In this document: one piece after another, positions 7,413 to 16,447 of the stretch
How positions within the stretch are numbered: the first letter of the stretch is position 1
Layout: every line of letters starts with the position of its first letter
Assembly (NCBI GenBank): GCA_963732655.1
Contig: CAVTAI010000005.1
Span: 496,001-560,000, forward strand
Length of the DNA: 64,000 nt
Direction: 5' to 3'
Source: CAVTWS01 sp963732655
GTDB taxonomy: Bacteria; Actinomycetota; Acidimicrobiia; Acidimicrobiales; SHLQ01
Made by a program: the position numbers and the translations under genes
The notes under the pieces: model-generated
Told to the model about the DNA's origin: nothing
Seen by the model: only the letters and a program-made list of their open reading frames with translations
Database searches by the model: none

Positions 7413-10203
7413 ATGAGGTTCGTTCGTGGTGTGGTGGCACTGGCGTTCGCCGCGGGCGTCATCGTTCCGGCGGCACAGGCCGAGGCGATCCAGGCTGGGG
7501 CCGCGGTGCGGATCAATTCGGATCTACCGGTCGACGGCGATGTGCTCAGCGGCGTGGCGATCGCCCCGAACTCGCAACGGGTCGTCTACATCGCCGACCA
7601 GGACGCCAACAATCAGATGGAGGTGTACTCCGCGCCGATCGGCGGGGGCGGCGCACCCGTCCAGCTCAACGACCCCCTCACGGCGACGCAGGATGTGGCG
7701 AGCTTCGTCATCACCGCCGATTCCTCCCGGGTGGTGTACCGCGTCGTCGACGCCACGCCGCTGGGGCCGGCGACGTTGCACTCGGTTCCGATCGGTGGTG
7801 GGTCGGTCACCCGTCTCGACGAGACCTCGGCGCCCTCGTCGGCTGTTACCGACTACGTGGTCTCGCCCGATGGTCTACGGGTCGTTTTCGAGGAGCTGAC
7901 CCAGGGCGTGGTTCCGGGCCCAGCGACCGGGCAATGGCGCTCCGTGCCGACTGCCGGCGGTTCGGTGGTGTCAGTGGTCCCCCCGGTGCCCTTCATCGCC
8001 CAGATGGTCGGCCGTCCCGTCTTCACCCCCGACTCTCAGCGCGTGGTGGTTCGGGGGGAGATCACGACCGACGGCGTCTCGGACCTCTGGTCGTACCCGG
8101 CCGCGGGCGGGCCGGGTGTACGTCTCAATCCCGATCTGGTCGCCGGCGGCAACGTGACCCAGGTCCAGGTCACCGCCGACTCTGGCACCGCGGTCTACGT
8201 GGCCGACCAGCTGACCGATGGCGTGGAGGAGCTGTTCGCCGTATCGGTCACGGGCGGGCCGGCCGATCGCATCAATGCCGGCCTGGTGATGGGTGGCGAC
8301 GTGAGCGGGTTCACCCTGGCGCCCGACTCGGCCAATGTCGTGTACCGAGCCGACCAGGACGTCGACGACACGGCCGAGATCTACGTCGTCCCCGTCTCGG
8401 GGGGGCTGGCCACCCAGCTCAACGGCGCCTTCGTGGCCGGGGGCAACGTCGGTGACATGCTCATCTCACCCGACTCGAGCCGCGTCGTCTACGGCGCGGA
8501 CGAGCTGGTCGACAACCGCACCGAGCTGTTCTCGGTTCCTCTGACGGGCGGGTCTCGAATCCGACTCAATCCGGAACTGCCGGCCGGTGGTGCAGTGGCG
8601 CCGGGCGCGTTGATCACGCCCGACGGCACGAAGGTGGTGTATGCCGCCGAACAGGACGCTGACGGGCTGACCGAGATGTTCTCCGTGCCGGTCGCCGGCG
8701 GGCCGAGCGTCCAGGTGAGCCATGCACTAGGCGCCGGCGAGATCGTCTTCCCCTTTTTCATCCGACAGGTCTCGAACCACTCAGCGCTCGCGCTGGTCCC
8801 GGTGCAGTTGTCGACCAACCCGTTCGTCACCGTGGCTGTCCACGTGGCGCCCGTGCGGGGCGGGACGGTGGCGCGGGTCTCGCCCCCACTCCCCCACGGG
8901 CGGCGCGGTACGGGAGGCCCACATCTCCGCAGACTCCACCCACGTCGTCTACGTCGCCGACCAGAACATCCAGGGTGTCGATGAGCTCTTCAGCGTCGCC
9001 TTGTCGCCGGATCCCGTGCTTCCGCCGCCCGAACCAGTGCTCCCTGCGGGGGCATCGGCGTACACGCCGCTCACGCCGTTCCGGGTGTTCGACTCTCGCC
9101 CGGAGGAGCCGGGCCCGGGGCCGAAGGGGCTCGTTTCCGCAGGAACGTCGGTGGATGTGCAGGTGGCCGGTGTGGGTGAGGTGCCCGCCGGCGCGTCTGC
9201 GGTGGCCCTGAACGTCACGGCGACGGGGTCCGTGGCGCCGGGGTTCGTGACGGTGTGGGCGGCGGGGTCGGACCGGCCGTTGGCGTCGAGCCTCAACCTC
9301 ACGGCGGCGAACCAGACGCGCCCGAACATGGTGATCGTCCCGGTGGGGGCGGGCGGCAAGGTGTCGCTTTTCTCGCAGTCGGGCACCCAGCTGGTGGCCG
9401 ACGTGATCGGCTACTTCTCGGCCACGAGGGCTTCGGTGTCGGCGGGGCGGTTGGTGCCGTTGCCGCCGGCGCGGGTGTTCGACACCCGGCCGGAGGAGCC
9501 GGCTCCGGGGCCGAAGGGCGTGGTTTCGGCCGGAACGTCGATCGAGGTGCAGGTCGGTGGCGTGGGCGGCGTGCCGAACGATGCGGCGGCGGCGGTGCTG
9601 AACGTGACGGCGACGGGTGCGGTGGCGCCGGGGTTCGTGACGGTGTGGCCGACGGGCCGCACGCAGCCGTTGGCGTCGACGCTGAACCTCACCCGGGCCG
9701 GCGACACGACACCGAACCTGGTGATCGTGCCGTTGGGGACCGGTGGTCGGGTGAGCTTGTTCTCCCAGGCCGGTGCGCACCTGCTGGCCGACGTGACCGG
9801 CTACGTCACCGCCGCGTCGGCGCCGTCGAGCACGAGCGGCCTGTTCGTGCCGCTGCCGCCGGGGCGGGTGTTCGACACCCGACCGGACGAGCCCGGCGCC
9901 GGGCCCAAGGGCTTCGTGCCGGCCGGATCGACGGTCGACGTGCAGGTGGGTGGGGTGGCCGGGGTGCCGGCCACGGCCGGGCTCGTGGCCCTGAACGTGA
10001 CGGCCACCCAGGCCGAGACCGGGTTCGTGACGGTGTTCCCAGGGCCGGCGTTGCCGGCGTCGTCGACGCTGAACCTCAACGGCCCGCTCGACACGCGTCC
10101 CAACGCTACGTTGATCTCGGTCAACGGGTCAGGCCAGATCAGCATGTTCTCCCAGGCGGGCGCACACCTGATCGCCGACGTGTCGGGGTACACCCTGCCC
10201 TGA
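7413..10203 (+). CDS. Secreted TolB-like propeller protein with three FDTRP-type repeats (one frameshift)
   Basis: Exported protein of about 929 residues. A signal peptide (MRFVRGVVALAFAAGVIVPAAQAEA) is followed by about ten 45-residue PD40/TolB-like blades with the phrases SRVVYVADQ and ELFSVPVTGG, residues 35-510. Then come three copies of a roughly 115-residue beta-rich repeat (RVFDTRP...VSAGTSVDVQVAGVG...LNVTATG...FVTVWP...GRVSLFSQAG...ADVIGY). As given, the frame breaks at a CCCCC run near 8892-8896; removing one C joins VSPPLP to TGGAVREAH and gives nearly the same length as the intact paralogue at 13055. Start ATG 7413 follows GAAGGAAGG. The role is probably at the cell surface; the ligand is unknown. 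Confidence 0.85.
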
Positions 10204-10278
10204 TCCTCCGCCGCCGGGTCTCGATAATCGACAGATCGACGTGTTTGGCGACATCAGTGGCACAGGGCGGGGCGGTCT

Positions 10279-10695
10279 TCAGGCGAAGGAGAGGAAGCCC
10301 TGGCGTTGGAAGTCGTCGTCGAAGGCGAACGCCAGGTCGACGACGTGGGTGTGCATGACGTCGAACGAGATCCAATCGACGAGGCTCACCGATCGCGAGT
10401 CGGCCGCCAGCATGGCGGTAACACCCCGGCCATGAAGGCCGGCATCGATCCACACGATGTCGAGAAGCGGGAAGAGGTCGTGGTGGAGGGCCCGGCTGGC
10501 CGCCATGCCGAGCCGACGCTGCACGAGGGCGGCGGTCTCGATCACGACGCCTGAGTGAGTGACGGCCGAGCCGTCGCCAGCATCGAGTTGGTGGAGCAGG
10601 GCGTCCCAGCTTTCGACGGCGCGGGCGTGATTGGCGTCGTCGGCGTCGAGATAGGCGTACAGCGCCGAGGTGTCGACGAAGACCGGTGCGCTCAC
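10279..10695 (-). CDS. PIN-domain ribonuclease toxin (VapC-like)
   Basis: 138 residues, the normal size for a PIN toxin. Acidic metal-binding residues are visible: Asp in FVDTSALYAYLD (near residue 8), Glu in VIETAALV (near 53) and Asp in VDWISFDVM near 110. PIN toxins cleave RNA, usually tRNA or rRNA sites. It starts with GTG, which overlaps the antitoxin stop by 4 bases (GTGA), so the two are translationally coupled. Confidence 0.88.
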   Translation of the reverse strand: MSAPVFVDTSALYAYLDADDANHARAVESWDALLHQLDAGDGSAVTHSGVVIETAALVQRRLGMAASRALHHDLFPLLDIVWIDAGLHGRGVTAMLAADSRSVSLVDWISFDVMHTHVVDLAFAFDDDFQRQGFLSFA

Positions 10696-10928
10696 GAGAA
10701 GGCGTCGATCAGGGCGTCGTCGTGGAACTCGCTCGTCGACGAGACGCCCGACCGGAACGCTCCGGCCGCGGCACGGGCGCGGGTGATTCGGCGTGATCGA
10801 GTGTCGTCGGCGATCAGCGAGTCGAGGGCGTCGCGGAGCACTGCCGCCTGAGACTTGCGACGGAGCGACGCCAGTCGACGAAGCGCGTCGGCCTGTTCCT
10901 GGGTCATCGAGATCTGCGTCCGGATCAT
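10692..10928 (-). CDS. Ribbon-helix-helix antitoxin (VapB/CopG-like)
   Basis: 78 residues. The N-terminal MIRTQISMTQEQADALRRLA strand-helix pattern is that of a ribbon-helix-helix DNA-binding fold, followed by a tail rich in Arg and Ala that should bind the PIN toxin encoded just downstream. No clear ribosome site precedes ATG 10928, so translation may be leaderless. It is expected to repress its own operon through the palindromes at 10932-10961. Confidence 0.82.
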   Translation of the reverse strand: MIRTQISMTQEQADALRRLASLRRKSQAAVLRDALDSLIADDTRSRRITRARAAAGAFRSGVSSTSEFHDDALIDAFS

Positions 10929-10931
10929 TAC

Positions 10932-10961
10932 ATCATGATAACAGAGAGAGTTGTCATGACA
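10932..10961 (-). promoter_or_regulatory. Paired palindromes upstream of the toxin-antitoxin operon
   Basis: ATCATGAT (10932-10939) and TGTCATGACA (10952-10961) are both perfect palindromes with centres 21 bp apart, about two helical turns. They lie immediately upstream of the antitoxin start, a plausible pair of operators for a ribbon-helix-helix dimer of dimers. Confidence 0.55.
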
Positions 10962-11038
10962 TCAAAGACATAGATCCTCGGCACGAACCTGCGCCACGAC
11001 GGTGGCGCCGGATTCCGGGTCGGGCGTACGTTCGACGC

Positions 11039-12949
11039 ATGAGCACCGAACCTGTCCACCCGTGCCGGCCCCTCACCGAGGACGACGTGCGGGCTGCGGT
11101 CGCCGTCCTGCGGGCCGATGGCGTCGCTGGCGAGAGCACCGCGTTCAACCGGATCGCCCTGCGCGAGCCGTCTGCTGACGAGCTGGCACGCTTCGTCGCC
11201 CGGGGACCGCTCCCCCGGCAGGTCGACGTGATGATGTGGCACCGGGATCGCCACGTCGTCGAGGAGGCGGTGGTGGCGATCGACGGGCCGACGGCGATGG
11301 TCACCGCTCGGCGCGACGTGGCCGATGTGCGCCCGCTCCCCGGGTTGTTCGATCTCGGCGGCGCCATCGAGGTGATGAAGGCGCATCCGGGCGTCCATGC
11401 CGCGCTCGCCCGACGCGGCGTCACCGACATGGACAAGGTGCAGATCGACCCCTGGCCGACAGGCGCCTACGGGAACGAGTGGGAGACCGGTCGACGGGTG
11501 TCGCGGGGGCTCTTCTTCTACCGGGAGCACCCGAACGACAACCCCTACGCCCGCCCGATCGACGGGCTGATGGTGTACGTCGACCACGACCTCAACGAGG
11601 TGGTGCACATCGAGGACATCGGGGTGTGGCCGATCCCGGCGGAGATCCACAACTTCGACGTCGAGTCGGTTGGTGCACTGCGCACGGACCTCGAGCCGAT
11701 CGAGGTGCACCAGCCGGAGGGCGTGAGCTTCACCGTCGTCGACGGCAACGAGGTGCGCTGGCAGAACTGGCGCTTCCGGGTGTTGCTCGACCCGACCTCG
11801 GGCCTCGTCATCCGCGACGTCAGCTACGACGATCACGGGCGGGAGCGGTCGATCCTGCGGCGGGCGTCGCTCGGCGAGATGGTCGTGCCGTATGGCGAGA
11901 AGCGGCCGACGCAGCGGTTCAAGAACGTGTTCGACGCCGGCGAGCTCGGGCTCGGGCGTTTCGCCAACTCACTGACCCTGGGGTGTGACTGCCTGGGCGA
12001 GATCACGTATCTCGACGCCGTGATGGCGCTCGACACGGGCGATCCGTTCACGATCCCGAACGCCATCTGCCTGCACGAGGAGGACTTCTCGATCCTGTGG
12101 AAGCACACCGACCTCAACACCGGCAACGTGGAAGTGCGACGCCAGCGCCGGTTCGTGGTCAGCTCGATCTTCACGGCCGGCAACTACGAGTACGGCTTCT
12201 ACTGGTACTTCTACCTCGACGGGAACATCCAGCTGGAGGTGAAGCTCACAGGCTGCCTCACCACGCAGGCCCACCAGCCGGGCGACAGCCTCGACAACGC
12301 GTCGCTCATCACTCCGGACATGGCGGCGGCGTTCCACCAGCACCTGTTCAGCGTGCGTCTGGAGATGGCGGTCGACGGCCCGAACAACACCGTGCTCGAG
12401 GTCGACGCCGAGCCCGAACCGATGGGGCCGGACAACCCGTACGGCAACGCGTTCCGGGCCGCAGTGACTCGGCTCGAGACCTCCGACCAGGCCGTGCGTG
12501 ACGCCGACCCCCTCCGTTCCCGCAGCTGGCGCATCGTCAACGAGTCGGTGTCGAACCGGTTGGGCAACCCCGTCGGCTACAAGCTCGTGCCCATGTCCAC
12601 ACCGCGGTTCATGCAGGACCCCGGTTCGGTGATCGCCGGGCGAGCCGGGTTCGCCCGCCACCACCTGTGGGTCACGCCAACCTCGTGGGAGGAGCGGTAC
12701 TCGGCCGGCCCGTACCCGACCCAGGCGCCTCCCGACGGGTGGGGCCTGCCCACCTGGGCGGCCCGCGGCGATGACGTGGCCGACACGTCGATCACGGTCT
12801 GGCACACGTTCGGCGTCACCCACCTTCCCCGGCCCGAGGACTTCCCGGTGATGCCGGTGGAGTACTGCGGGTTCGTGTTGATGCCTGTCGGGTTCTTCGA
12901 CCACAACCCATCGCTCGACGTCCCCCCGAACGCCAAGGCCTGCCACTGA
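11039..12949 (+). CDS. Copper-containing primary amine oxidase
   Basis: 636-residue quinoenzyme that oxidises primary amines to aldehyde, ammonia and hydrogen peroxide. Active-site features are all visible: catalytic base Asp299 in FDAGELGLG, the Tyr383 that becomes topaquinone in GNYEYGFYW, and copper ligands His433 and His435 (FHQHLF) and His595 (VTHLPRPEDF). Length and motifs fit the bacterial histamine/phenethylamine/tyramine oxidase group. There is no signal peptide, so it is cytoplasmic. ATG 11039 is chosen because upstream codons overlap the toxin-antitoxin operator region. It stands alone; the closest functional partners, such as an aldehyde dehydrogenase, are not adjacent. Confidence 0.95.
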   Translation: MSTEPVHPCRPLTEDDVRAAVAVLRADGVAGESTAFNRIALREPSADELARFVARGPLPRQVDVMMWHRDRHVVEEAVVAIDGPTAMVTARRDVADVRPLPGLFDLGGAIEVMKAHPGVHAALARRGVTDMDKVQIDPWPTGAYGNEWETGRRVSRGLFFYREHPNDNPYARPIDGLMVYVDHDLNEVVHIEDIGVWPIPAEIHNFDVESVGALRTDLEPIEVHQPEGVSFTVVDGNEVRWQNWRFRVLLDPTSGLVIRDVSYDDHGRERSILRRASLGEMVVPYGEKRPTQRFKNVFDAGELGLGRFANSLTLGCDCLGEITYLDAVMALDTGDPFTIPNAICLHEEDFSILWKHTDLNTGNVEVRRQRRFVVSSIFTAGNYEYGFYWYFYLDGNIQLEVKLTGCLTTQAHQPGDSLDNASLITPDMAAAFHQHLFSVRLEMAVDGPNNTVLEVDAEPEPMGPDNPYGNAFRAAVTRLETSDQAVRDADPLRSRSWRIVNESVSNRLGNPVGYKLVPMSTPRFMQDPGSVIAGRAGFARHHLWVTPTSWEERYSAGPYPTQAPPDGWGLPTWAARGDDVADTSITVWHTFGVTHLPRPEDFPVMPVEYCGFVLMPVGFFDHNPSLDVPPNAKACH

Positions 12950-13054
12950 GGTCGGGAGTCGCCTGGGCGGATTCGAGCCGGCCGGCTCATGCAACTCGAG
13001 CACCCTTACGACAGAGTGGCGGCGGCTGCACCCGTTCCCCTCCGGCGGTGAAAC

Positions 13055-15856
13055 ATGACAACCAGGCGACGTCCGTATGTGCTCGCAGCGCTCGCGACGC
13101 TGACGATCACCATTCTCGCTCCGTCCCCACCCCCGGCCTCGGCCGTGTCGCTGGGCGCGCTCTCGAAGGTGCACCCGGCGCTCCCCGCGGGTGGTCAGGC
13201 AGGTTCGTTCGCGATCTCGAACGACTCGAGCACCATTTTTTATCTCGCCGAGCAGGCTGAGGATGGAGTCGTCGAACTGTTCGCGGTTCGGGCCGACGGT
13301 GGTACCCCGGTCCGGCTCAATCGAGAACTGGCCACCGGTGAGGATGTACTCACATTCACTCTCACGCCGAACTCGCAACGGGTCGTGTACTTGGTGGATC
13401 GCGCACATCCCTCGGTCGATCCGGAGCTCTGGTCCGTGTCGAGCAGCGGTGGGGCCTCGACTCGACTGGACGCCGGAATGGCCGGCATCGATGGCGTGTT
13501 CTCGTTTGCCGTCTCACCGGACTCCTCGATTGTCGCCTTCTCCCAAGTTCATCAGGATCCCGGCGCGGTCATACGGGTCTACGTGAGCCCGGTGGCTGGC
13601 GGGCCGGGAATCCCGCTCGGCACCGACATCCCCTACATTCTCGGATCCGACGTGTTCCATGTACCGTCGTTCACGCCCGACTCGAGTCGGGTGCTCATGC
13701 GTGACGAGCGAACGTCCGCAGGGGTGTACGACGTGTACTCCGCGTCGGCCACCGGTGGGCCGTGGACACGGCTGAACCCCGTACTTGTCGGTGGCGGAAG
13801 CGTCCGGCAGTTCATGGTTACGTCGGACTCTTCTCGGGTCGTCTACGTCGCCGACCAGATCGAGGACGGAGTCGATGAACTGTTCTCCGTTCCGGTGGCC
13901 GGTGGTACCGATGTACGCCTCAACACGGCGCTGCCGGCCGGATCGGATGTCACCACGATCGCCGTGACACCGGATTCAGCCAGGGTCGTCTATCGCGCCG
14001 CCCAATCGGTCGCCGACATGGCCGAGGTCTACTCGGTGCCAGTAGGTGGCGGCGCTCGGACGAATCTGAGCAGCGGGATGCCGGTAACGGCCGACGTCGG
14101 AGAGTTCCGTCTGTCCCCTGACGGCCATCGCGTCATCTATGAGGCGGATCGAGTGGCCGATGAGGTCCACGAACTCTTCTCCGTGGCCACGACCGGCGGG
14201 TTGGCCACGAGACTGAACGGAGACCTGCCCCCCGGCGGGGATGTTCTCACGTTTGCCGTCACACCTGACTCGTCTCGCGTCGTGTATCTCGCCGACCAGC
14301 GAGCCGACGGAAGCCACGAAGGGTTCGTCAGCCCGATCGGTGGTGGCGCCCCCGTCAGATTGACCGATCCGCTGGTCGATGACGGCAACGCCCCCTTCAT
14401 CCCGCAGCGGCTCACGATGGCTCCCGACTCGTCGTTCGTCCTGTTCTCGGCACCCGTGATGCCGCCCGTCCCCTTCTACTTGACGACCCTCGTCGCGCCG
14501 CTGTCTGGAGCTGGCGCGATGACCCTGCACGGACCGTTGGTCGCTGAGGGATCGATGAATTTCGCCATCGTGTCGCCGGACTCTCGTTACGTCGTGTACT
14601 CGGCTCGGCAGGACTCGGCCCAGATGAACGAACTGTATGTCCGACGCGTGGTCCCCGATGCGCCTCCTCCTCCTCCGGGTCCGGGTCCGGTGTTGCCCGA
14701 TGATGCGTCGGCGTACACGCCGCTGACGCCGTTGCGGGTGTTCGATTCGCGTCCGTTGGAGCCGGGTCCGGGCCCCAAGGGCCTGATCGTCGCCGGCGGG
14801 TCGGTTGACGTGCAAGTGGCTGGGGTCGGCGACGTACCGGCAGGTGCGTCGGCGGTGGTGTTGAACGTGACGGCGACGGGGTCGCTGGCGCCGGGGTTTG
14901 TGACGGTGTGGCCGACGGGTCAGGTGCAGCCGCTGGCGTCCAGCCTGAATCTGACGGCGGCCGAGCAGACGCGGCCAAACATGGTGATCGTGCCGGTGGG
15001 GGCGGGTGGCAGGGTGTCGATGTTCTCGCAGGCGGGGACGCATCTGGTCGCGGACGTGATCGGGTATTTCTCGGAGACGTCGGTGGCGGTGTCGGCGGGT
15101 CGGTTGGTGCCGTTGCCGCCGGCGCGGGTGTTCGACACGCGGCCGGAAGAACCGGCGCCGGGCCCGAAGGGTGTTGTTTCCGCGGGAACGTCGATCGAGG
15201 TGCAGGTCGGGGGAGTGGGTGGGGTGCCCGCCGATGCCGCCGCCGCGGTGCTGAATGTGACGGCCACCGCTGCGGTGGCGCCGGGGTTCGTCACGGTGTG
15301 GCCGACCGGCCGCGATCAGCCTCTGGCATCGACGTTGAATCTGACCCGGGTCGGGGATACGACACCGAATCTGGTGATCGTGCCGCTGGGCACCGGTGGC
15401 CGGGTGAGTCTCTTCTCGCAGGCGGGCGCGGATCTGCTGGCGGACGTGACCGGGTATGTGACGGCGGCGAGTGCGCCGGTGAGCACCAGCGGCTTGTTTG
15501 TTCCGTTGCCTCCGGCCCGGGTCTTCGACACGCGTCCGGACGAGGTGGCGGTAGGGCCGAAGGGGTTCGTCACCGCGGGCTCGACCATCGACGTACAGGT
15601 GGGTGGCGTGGCTGGTGTGCCCTCCTCGGCGGGGTTGGTGGCGCTCAATGTGACGGCGACGCAGGCGGCGACGGGGTTCGTGACGGTGTTCCCCGGCCCG
15701 GGGCTGCCGTCGTCCTCGACACTCAACCTGAACGGTCCCGGAGATACCCGTCCGAACGCGACGTTGATCTCGGTCAACCCCACGGGCCAGGTCCGCATGT
15801 TCTCCCAAGCCGGCGCCCATCTCCTCGCCGACGCCTCCGGCTACACCCTCCCCTGA
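13055..15856 (+). CDS. Secreted TolB-like propeller protein with three FDTRP-type repeats (intact paralogue)
   Basis: 933 residues in one frame, with the same architecture as the gene at 7413. Signal peptide MTTRRRPYVLAALATL...ASA; propeller blades with SSRVVYVADQ and ELFSVPVAGG (residues about 35-520); a proline-rich hinge (APPPPPGPGP); then three beta-rich repeats, each with RVFD(S/T)RP and ending DVIGY, DVTGY or DASGY. The repeats of the two proteins are nearly the same at the protein level, yet the DNA differs at many third positions, so the duplication is not recent. Comparable repeats are common in secreted proteins of actinobacteria and are often attached to enzymes. No enzymatic motif was found here. 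Confidence 0.92.
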   Translation: MTTRRRPYVLAALATLTITILAPSPPPASAVSLGALSKVHPALPAGGQAGSFAISNDSSTIFYLAEQAEDGVVELFAVRADGGTPVRLNRELATGEDVLTFTLTPNSQRVVYLVDRAHPSVDPELWSVSSSGGASTRLDAGMAGIDGVFSFAVSPDSSIVAFSQVHQDPGAVIRVYVSPVAGGPGIPLGTDIPYILGSDVFHVPSFTPDSSRVLMRDERTSAGVYDVYSASATGGPWTRLNPVLVGGGSVRQFMVTSDSSRVVYVADQIEDGVDELFSVPVAGGTDVRLNTALPAGSDVTTIAVTPDSARVVYRAAQSVADMAEVYSVPVGGGARTNLSSGMPVTADVGEFRLSPDGHRVIYEADRVADEVHELFSVATTGGLATRLNGDLPPGGDVLTFAVTPDSSRVVYLADQRADGSHEGFVSPIGGGAPVRLTDPLVDDGNAPFIPQRLTMAPDSSFVLFSAPVMPPVPFYLTTLVAPLSGAGAMTLHGPLVAEGSMNFAIVSPDSRYVVYSARQDSAQMNELYVRRVVPDAPPPPPGPGPVLPDDASAYTPLTPLRVFDSRPLEPGPGPKGLIVAGGSVDVQVAGVGDVPAGASAVVLNVTATGSLAPGFVTVWPTGQVQPLASSLNLTAAEQTRPNMVIVPVGAGGRVSMFSQAGTHLVADVIGYFSETSVAVSAGRLVPLPPARVFDTRPEEPAPGPKGVVSAGTSIEVQVGGVGGVPADAAAAVLNVTATAAVAPGFVTVWPTGRDQPLASTLNLTRVGDTTPNLVIVPLGTGGRVSLFSQAGADLLADVTGYVTAASAPVSTSGLFVPLPPARVFDTRPDEVAVGPKGFVTAGSTIDVQVGGVAGVPSSAGLVALNVTATQAATGFVTVFPGPGLPSSSTLNLNGPGDTRPNATLISVNPTGQVRMFSQAGAHLLADASGYTLP

Positions 15857-15869
15857 ACGCTCGCCGCCG

Positions 15870-16199
15870 CTACTTGGGCGGGAGCGAATGGACGTAGCCG
15901 AGGGCGTCGTCGATCCAGTCGCCGAGCTGGTCGTCATCTGCGATGCCGTCGATGCCGACGATCACGAAGCCCTTCATGGGCCGCCCGGTGAAGTCCATCA
16001 CCCGGGCGTTGGGTCGGGCCAGCAACTCGTCGTTGCGGCTCGGTCCGCCCCGAACCATGAGCTCGTCGCCCATGATGCCCACGGCCATGTGTCCGGCGAC
16101 CATGAAGGCCAGCCCGCCGAACATCTTGCGTTCCCGCACTCCGGGCCGGTCGTCGAGGTGGTCGCGCACCCGTTGGGCCAGTCCCTCGTCGTAGCTCAT
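15870..16199 (-). CDS. TfoX N-terminal domain protein
   Basis: 109 residues matching the stand-alone TfoX-N family: LAQRVRDHLDDRPGVRERKMFGGLAFMVAGHMAVGI, then VRGGPSRNDELLARP and the closing DFTGRPMKGFVIV. In gammaproteobacteria TfoX regulates competence, but short actinobacterial versions have no proven role. It is convergent with the propeller gene, ending 13 bases after it. Confidence 0.88.
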   Translation of the reverse strand: MSYDEGLAQRVRDHLDDRPGVRERKMFGGLAFMVAGHMAVGIMGDELMVRGGPSRNDELLARPNARVMDFTGRPMKGFVIVGIDGIADDDQLGDWIDDALGYVHSLPPK

Positions 16200-16267
16200 A
16201 GCCCGAACCGTAGCCGTGCGACGATGGGACCCAACCTCGACGGTGGGTGCGGGGTGGAGGACTGTGA

Positions 16268-16447
16268 TGCGCCGCATCGACGAGCTGGAGGCCGGGCCAG
16301 CGTCTTGCCGTGGCTCTGCACCACCTGGCCGACCTACCGGTGTCGGTCGTCGCTGATGCGATGGGCATCTCGGAGGGCACGGTGAAGTCGCAGCTCCACG
16401 ACGCCCGGCGAGTTCTGGCGGCCCGACTCGGGGAGGTAATGCCATGA
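16268..16447 (+). pseudogene. ECF sigma factor remnant (region 4 only)
   Basis: About 60 codons reading PGQRLAVALHHLADLPVS, then VADAMGISEGTVKSQLHDARRVLAARLGE: the sigma-70 region 4 helix-turn-helix of an ECF factor. Region 2 is missing, and a TGA lies in frame at 16265. A second phrase in another frame just upstream (MRRIDELEAG) may be part of the same gene, again shifted. The stop overlaps the following anti-sigma-like gene (ATGA), the normal arrangement for a sigma/anti-sigma pair. Confidence 0.65.

Noticed and set aside
8880..8910. Programmed frameshift in the first propeller gene
   Set aside because: No slippery heptamer plus pseudoknot is apparent; a surplus C in a CCCCC run explains it more simply.
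12975..12988. Perfect 14-bp palindrome GAGCCGGCCGGCTC after the amine oxidase gene
   Set aside because: No loop, no T run, and such GC palindromes are expected by chance at this base composition.
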